Assembly: GCA_965365285.1 (NCBI GenBank)
Contig: CBDUBC010000054.1
Span: 1 to 17,698 of the forward strand
Reading direction: 5' to 3'
Length of the DNA stretch: 17,698 bases
Source of the DNA: JAURDE01 sp965365285
GTDB lineage: Bacteria; Bdellovibrionota; Bacteriovoracia; Bacteriovoracales; Bacteriovoracaceae
The first letter of the stretch is position 1. Each line of letters begins with the position of its first letter. Positions 14,145 to 17,698 of this stretch are shown in pieces. The position numbers were made by a program, and so were the translations under genes. The notes under the pieces are model-generated. The model searched no databases, was not told where the DNA came from, and saw only the letters and a list, made by a program, of their open reading frames with translations.

Positions 14145-14334
14145 CTGTGCAATCGCCCTTTAAAAACTTGGTTGCCTGGTAGCATTGTTTAAGACTTTCG
14201 TAGTGGCACTGGGAAAAACCATTTGAATTTGTGTGACAATAATTTTGAGTGCCGGTAGTCATTAAAGAAGCTATGTCTCGTTGATTAGTCGAGCAGGCGC
14301 TCACTGTGAATAGTAGAAAGAATACAAATCTCAA
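14137..14334 (-). CDS. Small cysteine-rich lipoprotein
   Basis: A 65-residue protein starting at a TTG 4 bases after a full AAGGAGG. The N-terminus MRFVFFLLFTVSAC is a short lipoprotein signal with lipobox VSA before Cys14. The mature part is about 52 residues, polar, with four further cysteines (Cys33, Cys43, Cys51, Cys62), suggesting two disulfides in the periplasm. I recognise no family. It overlaps the last 8 bases of the convergent cysteine desulfurase gene. The strong ribosome-binding site together with a proper lipobox argues that it is real despite its size. Confidence 0.65.
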   Translation of the reverse strand: MRFVFFLLFTVSACSTNQRDIASLMTTGTQNYCHTNSNGFSQCHYESLKQCYQATKFLKGDCTVK

Positions 14335-14389
14335 GGTTCCTCCTTATTTACATGATTCATTTCGTCAAGAAATAGGGACCACTTGAGAC

Positions 14390-14425
14390 AAAAGGATACT
14401 TTTTTGGTCCCAGAAAAGTACTTTG
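14390..14425. promoter_or_regulatory. Candidate upstream activator sites for the sigma-54 promoter
   Basis: Two related near-palindromes, AAAAGGATACTTTT (14390-14403) and AAAGTACTTT (14415-14424), lie 75-110 bases upstream of the predicted sigma-54 start. That is the usual distance for enhancer sites of sigma-54 activators. A wider 7-bp inverted repeat, GGGACCA (14375-14381) and TGGTCCC (14405-14411), encloses the first. The role is inferred from position and symmetry. Confidence 0.35.
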
Positions 14426-14473
14426 AAATTATAATTTAATGCGTCAAGTAATTGAATTTACTAGATATAGTTT

Positions 14474-14489
14474 TGGCACGGGCTTTGCT
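14474..14489 (+). promoter_or_regulatory. Sigma-54 (RpoN) promoter, full consensus
   Basis: TGGCACGGGCTTTGCT matches the -24/-12 consensus TGGCACRNNNNTTGCW at every fixed position, with the GG and GC elements exactly 10 bases apart. The predicted start is near 14500. It points towards the structured region and the solute-binding protein gene. Transcription would need an AAA+ activator; the one in this window (2536-4494) has lost its GAFTGA loop and is a poor candidate. Confidence 0.75.
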
Positions 14490-14499
14490 TATATATTGG

Positions 14500-14656
14500 C
14501 AACACTCCGATTGGTACCAAATTAGCCTTGGTCGGTGTTTATTGATCTAACTCATTTCTGTACCAATCACTACAAAGAACCGAATGGAACTTTGCCTAAA
14601 TCAAATCTAAAAATTTCTTATCAATAAACACTAAGACCAAGGCCTTCTTTTGTTTT
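14500..14656 (+). ncRNA. Candidate structured RNA: sigma-54-dependent sRNA or switch-like leader
   Basis: From the predicted sigma-54 start, three complementarities are seen. GATTGGTAC (14509-14517) pairs with GTACCAATC (14560-14568). GCCTTGGTC (14525-14533) and GTGTTTATTGAT (14535-14546) pair with GACCAAGGC (14635-14643) and ATCAATAAACAC (14620-14631), 21 pairs in all across a 73-base loop. A local alternative pairs AACAC (14501-14505) with GTGTT (14535-14539), helped by CGA/TCG. The first two pairings cross, so they either form a pseudoknot or are alternative states; the third competes with the 3' pairing. The 3' arm is followed by a U-rich run (14645-14656), as in a terminator. No reading frame explains the conservation of pairing. 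It could equally be a MITE-like DNA inverted repeat. Ends are estimates. Confidence 0.5.
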
Positions 14657-14667
14657 AAAATAAATTC

Positions 14668-15378
14668 ATGGCCCGATTATTAATATTTTTATTTCTTATT
14701 CCTAGCTTAAGTTGCGCTCTCACTATTCATTGTGACTATTTCGCCCCTCTTCATTACAAAAATGCCCTCAATGGCGAATTTACAGGCTTTTCCGTTGAAC
14801 TTTTAAAGATGTTATCAAAAGAAAGTGGAGTGAATTACGAACTTTATATGGGGTCACGTAAAAAGAATCTTGAATTACTTCGTGCCGGTGAAATTGATGC
14901 CGTTCTCTCCTTGGAAAGAACGGAAGATATTGAAAAGGACTTTCAATGGGTCGGTCCCTATATTTCAAATGACTGGGTTCTCGTAGGAAAGAGAAATATA
15001 TCTTACAGGCTAGGATATCTCAAAGAGGCCGCTAGTTACAAAGTTATCCTCAAGGATGGAGATTCCTTCAAAGATCTCCTAAGTGAAAATGGTTTTAACC
15101 CACGATCTGTAATCAGTGATAAAAAAGCGGCCTTAGAATTAAAAAATAATACTGCTGATCTTTGGGCGACAGGATCCATTGTTGTCGATCACGTAGCATC
15201 AGCGTTACGATTTACTAATTATAAAATTGCTTTAACGGCGAGAAAGAACATATTCATCTACATGGCCTTTAAAAAGAATGCAGATAAAGAAGTTGTGAAT
15301 AAACTCAATGTTGCTTTGAGAAAATTTCGTTTAGAAGGCAATCTAAGTCAGCTTAGAGAGAAGTATTTTAAAAACTAA
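14668..15378 (+). CDS. Periplasmic solute-binding protein, SBP_bac_3-like
   Basis: A 236-residue probable periplasmic binding protein of the amino-acid/polar-solute type. Residues 1-17 are a signal peptide (LLIFLFLIPSLSC, likely cleavage near Ala17). Family features are the early strand and turn IHCDYFAPLHYKN (20-32), GEFTGFSVELLKMLS (36-50), LRAGEIDAVLSLERTEDIEKDF (70-91) and GPYISNDWVLVGK (96-108), then a second-lobe strand and helix pattern ending at LREKYFKN. The ligand cannot be read from the sequence. No permease or ATPase is adjacent, so it is an orphan binding protein that may serve a distant transporter or act in sensing. The ATG has no Shine-Dalgarno and follows a U-rich run and long hairpin arm, so expression may depend on that leader. 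Its stop overlaps the convergent gene by 4 bases. Confidence 0.8.
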   Translation: MARLLIFLFLIPSLSCALTIHCDYFAPLHYKNALNGEFTGFSVELLKMLSKESGVNYELYMGSRKKNLELLRAGEIDAVLSLERTEDIEKDFQWVGPYISNDWVLVGKRNISYRLGYLKEAASYKVILKDGDSFKDLLSENGFNPRSVISDKKAALELKNNTADLWATGSIVVDHVASALRFTNYKIALTARKNIFIYMAFKKNADKEVVNKLNVALRKFRLEGNLSQLREKYFKN

Positions 15379-15998
15379 TCTTCCTCACTCCAAGAGATAT
15401 CACCGTTGATTTTAACGCCTCTAAGAGCTTTTTCTTTTTCTTGCTGAATGAAATCAAAGTCAAACCGATGGAGACCTTCAAAGGACTCGCCGTAGGCTAT
15501 AGTGATGGTTTCAGGGGTCACATCAAGAAGAGAGCTAAGAAATAGATTTGGAGGAAGATCTTTTATGTCATCCACTTCAGGATCGTCTTCCATCATAGGT
15601 TCCATAGGACGACCCTGAGAATTTTTAACGATGAGAGCACCTCTCATCTTATCCTTTGGGATATCATTGGTGAGATTCCAACTACCTAGGTGAAAGAAAT
15701 CGAGGAAAAATTGGCTTTTTCCGTATTTAATCTTTCGAGGAAGAAGAAGGGTTTGAAGAAAACGTCTCGTTGAGCTGTCCTTACTTCTTTTGGCAAGCTT
15801 TTCAGCTAGGTTCGAATCTTCAATTCGAATCACATAAGCCCCTGGATTTTTAGTACTTTTATAGAGAAAGTACTGGAAAGCGATACTGAATAATGTGAAG
15901 AGCTTTTGTTGGCTTAATTGAAGATGGTTGTGCTCCTGCTCGTTAACCAAGGCTTTGACACCCTCGTACAAATGCTTTTTATCCATATCTAGTGGCAT
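15375..15998 (-). CDS. Hypothetical protein, 207 aa
   Basis: I do not recognise this protein. The ATG at 15998 follows AGGAAC with 6-base spacing; a second in-frame ATG lies four codons on. It has no signal peptide or transmembrane segment and is probably cytoplasmic. Residues 1-75 are mainly helical and charged, 76-125 mixed (FLQTLLLPRKI, FFLDFFHLGSW, GALIVKN), 130-150 acidic with a Met- and Pro-rich loop (PMEPMMEDDPEVDDIKDLPP), and 155-207 mixed with an acidic end. The TAG stop overlaps the TAA of the convergent solute-binding gene (CTAA, 15375-15378). Good codon structure, a ribosome-binding site and its own promoter support a real gene; it may be lineage-restricted. Confidence 0.7.
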   Translation of the reverse strand: MPLDMDKKHLYEGVKALVNEQEHNHLQLSQQKLFTLFSIAFQYFLYKSTKNPGAYVIRIEDSNLAEKLAKRSKDSSTRRFLQTLLLPRKIKYGKSQFFLDFFHLGSWNLTNDIPKDKMRGALIVKNSQGRPMEPMMEDDPEVDDIKDLPPNLFLSSLLDVTPETITIAYGESFEGLHRFDFDFIQQEKEKALRGVKINGDISWSEED

Positions 15999-16025
15999 AG
16001 ATGTTCCTCAAATTTCGAAGACCCC

Positions 16026-16054
16026 GTAATATTCTGAAAGACACGCATTGTAAA
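16026..16054 (-). promoter_or_regulatory. Candidate sigma-70 promoter for the 207-aa gene
   Basis: On the minus strand TTTACA (plus 16049-16054) and TATTAC (plus 16026-16031) are 17 bases apart, giving a start near 16019 and a leader of about 20 bases. Confidence 0.5.
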
Positions 16055-16108
16055 TTATTATTTTTATATAAGGGGTGAAGAATTCTTTACCATTCAAGGT
16101 CTAAGTGA

Positions 16109-16137
16109 TTGACTGGGTCTACCCCATCAATTATGAT
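16109..16137 (+). promoter_or_regulatory. Sigma-70 promoter for the EF-G gene
   Basis: TTGACT (16109-16114) and TATGAT (16132-16137) are separated by 17 bases, close to consensus. The start near 16144 leaves a leader of about 30 bases. The gene therefore has its own promoter and is not in the usual rpsL-rpsG-fusA-tuf operon. Confidence 0.65.
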
Positions 16138-16175
16138 GCGCCTAATTTTTTCAACTATTTGACTGGAGATTTTAA

Positions 16176-17698
16176 ATGAAACTGATGGCCAAAACGAGAA
16201 ACATCGGGATTTCGGCCCACATCGATTCCGGAAAGACGACGCTAACTGAAAGGATCCTTTATTACTGCGGAACGATTCATAAGATTGAAGACGTTCGTGG
16301 TGGTGGTGATGGTGCCAAGATGGACCACATGGAACTCGAAAAAGAGAAAGGGATCACAATCACTTCTGCTGCTACTACAGTTACGTGGAAGGGTTATGAA
16401 AATAAGGGTACTACATTCGCTAAAGGTGTAGATAAAGAAACAAGAATCAATATTATCGATACTCCGGGCCACGTTGACTTTACAGTCGAAGTTGAAAGAT
16501 CTCTAAGAGTTCTCGATGGTGCTATCCTCGTTCTTTGTTCTGTTGCTGGTGTTCAATCTCAGTCAATCACAGTTGATAGACAAATGAAGAGATACCGAGT
16601 TCCTAGAATGTGTTTCATCAATAAGATGGACAGAATGGGAGCAAATCCTTTCAATGGTGTTAAGGCCTTAAGAGAAAAACTAAATCACAATGCTGTTCTT
16701 ATGCAACTTCCAATAGGTGCAGAAGAAAACTTTCAAGGCGTTGTTGATCTTATTACAAGAAAAGCTATCTATTTTGACGGTGACAATGGGGAAACTGTTA
16801 GAATTGAAGATTGTCCAGCAGATATGGTTGATCAAGTTGAAGAACTAAGATCAGAAATGCTTGATAAAGTAGCTGAGTTTGATGATGCTATTATGGAAAA
16901 ATACCTCGAAGGTAACGAGCTTTCTGAAGAAGAAATCCATCAAGCTGTCAAAGCTGGTGTTAACTCTCTAGGATTAACTCCTGTTTATCTTGGTTCTGCT
17001 TTCAAAAACAAAGGTGTTCAGGCACTTCTTGAAGCTGTTGCTCGATACCTTCCTTCTCCTCTTGAGTGTGAAAAGCCAACTGCAATTCACTCTGAAACAG
17101 GTGAAAAAGTTACTCTTCAACCAGACCCAGAAGCTGATCTTGTAATGATGGCGTTTAAGATTACTGACGAGCAATTCGGACAGCTAACTTATACCAGAAT
17201 CTATCAAGGTCGAATTAACAAAGGTGACTTTGTATACAATACAAGAACAGGCAAGAAAGTAAGAATTGGACGTATGGTGCGAATGAACTCTAACGATAGA
17301 GAAAACATTGATGAGGCACACGCAGGAGATATCATCGCGCTTGTTGGTGTTGACTGTGCTTCCGGGGATACTTTTGTATCAAACGAAAACCTAACAAATA
17401 TTTCTTGTGAAGGTATTCATGTTCCGATTCCAGTTATTGAGCTTTCCATTTCTTGCGTAGATAAAAATGAGCAAGCTAAGATGTCTAAAGGACTTCAGAA
17501 ATTCCTTAAGGAAGATCCTACCTTCCATGTTTATACAGACGAAGAATCTGGTGAAACAAGAATTGCAGGTATGGGTGAGCTTCACCTTGAAATCTATGTT
17601 GAAAGACTTAAACGAGAATTTAAGGCCAACGTAGTTGTAGGTGCTCCTCAGGTTAACTATAGAGAAACTATCCGAAAAATCAGAAACTACAGGCTAAT
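16176..17698 (+). CDS. fusA: Elongation factor G, spdEFG1/mitochondrial EFG1-like, 3' end missing
   Basis: A translational GTPase that moves tRNA and mRNA through the ribosome. The first 507 codons are in the window. The ATG follows GGAG (16165-16168) by 7 bases; MAKT three codons on is a weaker alternative. G motifs are AHIDSGKTT (14-22), DTPGH (95-99) and NKMD (149-152); domain II lies around 320-420 and domain III begins near 430, with MGELHLEIYVERL present. Position 18 is Ser where most bacterial FusA proteins have Ala, and segments such as LDGAILVLCSVAGVQSQS, KLNHNA, AIYFDGD and LGSAFKNKGVQALL closely recall mitochondrial EFG1. This fits the spdEFG1 subfamily shared by spirochaetes, planctomycetes and deltaproteobacteria. 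Residues 72-89 form an insertion before switch II, about 8 longer than E. coli and 15 longer than mitochondrial EFG1. No ribosomal protein genes adjoin it. Confidence 0.93.
   Translation, partial: MKLMAKTRNIGISAHIDSGKTTLTERILYYCGTIHKIEDVRGGGDGAKMDHMELEKEKGITITSAATTVTWKGYENKGTTFAKGVDKETRINIIDTPGHVDFTVEVERSLRVLDGAILVLCSVAGVQSQSITVDRQMKRYRVPRMCFINKMDRMGANPFNGVKALREKLNHNAVLMQLPIGAEENFQGVVDLITRKAIYFDGDNGETVRIEDCPADMVDQVEELRSEMLDKVAEFDDAIMEKYLEGNELSEEEIHQAVKAGVNSLGLTPVYLGSAFKNKGVQALLEAVARYLPSPLECEKPTAIHSETGEKVTLQPDPEADLVMMAFKITDEQFGQLTYTRIYQGRINKGDFVYNTRTGKKVRIGRMVRMNSNDRENIDEAHAGDIIALVGVDCASGDTFVSNENLTNISCEGIHVPIPVIELSISCVDKNEQAKMSKGLQKFLKEDPTFHVYTDEESGETRIAGMGELHLEIYVERLKREFKANVVVGAPQVNYRETIRKIRNYRL

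Noticed and set aside
14375..14411. GGGACCA/TGGTCCC as a terminator for the cysteine desulfurase transcript
   Set aside because: A 23-base loop and no following U-run make an intrinsic terminator unlikely; it was treated as part of the possible activator-site region.
14439..14525. 28-codon reading frame across the sigma-54 promoter, with TATAAT a few bases upstream
   Set aside because: No Shine-Dalgarno and no matching -35; the consensus sigma-54 element inside it explains the sequence better.

Overview
The window looks like an AT-rich (by eye roughly 38-40% G+C), gene-dense chromosomal segment from a Bacteriovorax/Halobacteriovorax-like member of the Bdellovibrionota. This is inferred from the AT-rich coding style, frequent TTG starts behind strong Shine-Dalgarno sequences, several lipoproteins, a PilZ/GAF/AAA+/Fis regulator, a core operon with deltaproteobacterial gene order, and an elongation factor G that resembles mitochondrial EF-G1 more than canonical FusA. 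No rRNA, tRNA, insertion sequence, phage gene or CRISPR array is visible.

Layout. 1-2446: the 5' part of a small membrane-anchored protein (minus), a small hypothetical protein, an exported Hsp20-like chaperone (minus), and a lipoprotein of the M14 zinc-peptidase family (MpaA-like). 2499-4898: a PilZ-GAF-AAA+-Fis regulator whose sigma-54 contact loop and ATPase residues are degraded, preceded by a hairpin over its Shine-Dalgarno, then a convergent YjbQ-family gene. 4957-6194: an exported stand-alone Hint-domain protein translationally coupled to a DUF2785 protein. 6231-12118: a tight housekeeping operon cdaA-cdaR-glmM-pdxJ-nnr-tsaE, joining c-di-AMP synthesis, UDP-GlcNAc precursor synthesis, vitamin B6 synthesis, NAD(P)HX repair and tRNA t6A modification. 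12119-14144: a promoter region with an 18-bp palindrome and a structured leader, then an IscR-like Rrf2 regulator lacking the three Fe-S cysteines, overlapping a cysteine desulfurase gene. 14137-15998: a small cysteine-rich lipoprotein (minus), a 333-base gap, an orphan periplasmic solute-binding protein, and an unrecognised protein (minus). 16109-17698: a good sigma-70 promoter and the first 507 codons of an EF-G gene that runs off the end.

The most striking non-coding signal is at 14390-14656. A consensus sigma-54 promoter (TGGCAC-N5-TTGCT) is followed at its predicted start site by about 155 bases of interlocking complementarity: a 9-bp pair and a 9+12-bp pair whose arms cross, ending in a U-rich run. 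Possible activator sites lie 75-110 bases upstream. This could be a sigma-54-dependent small RNA, or a two-state or pseudoknotted leader for the solute-binding protein gene, which has no Shine-Dalgarno of its own. A DNA element such as a MITE remains a competing explanation.

A second window-wide pattern is that all four convergent gene pairs abut or overlap by 4 to 8 bases at their stop codons, leaving no room for intrinsic terminators.
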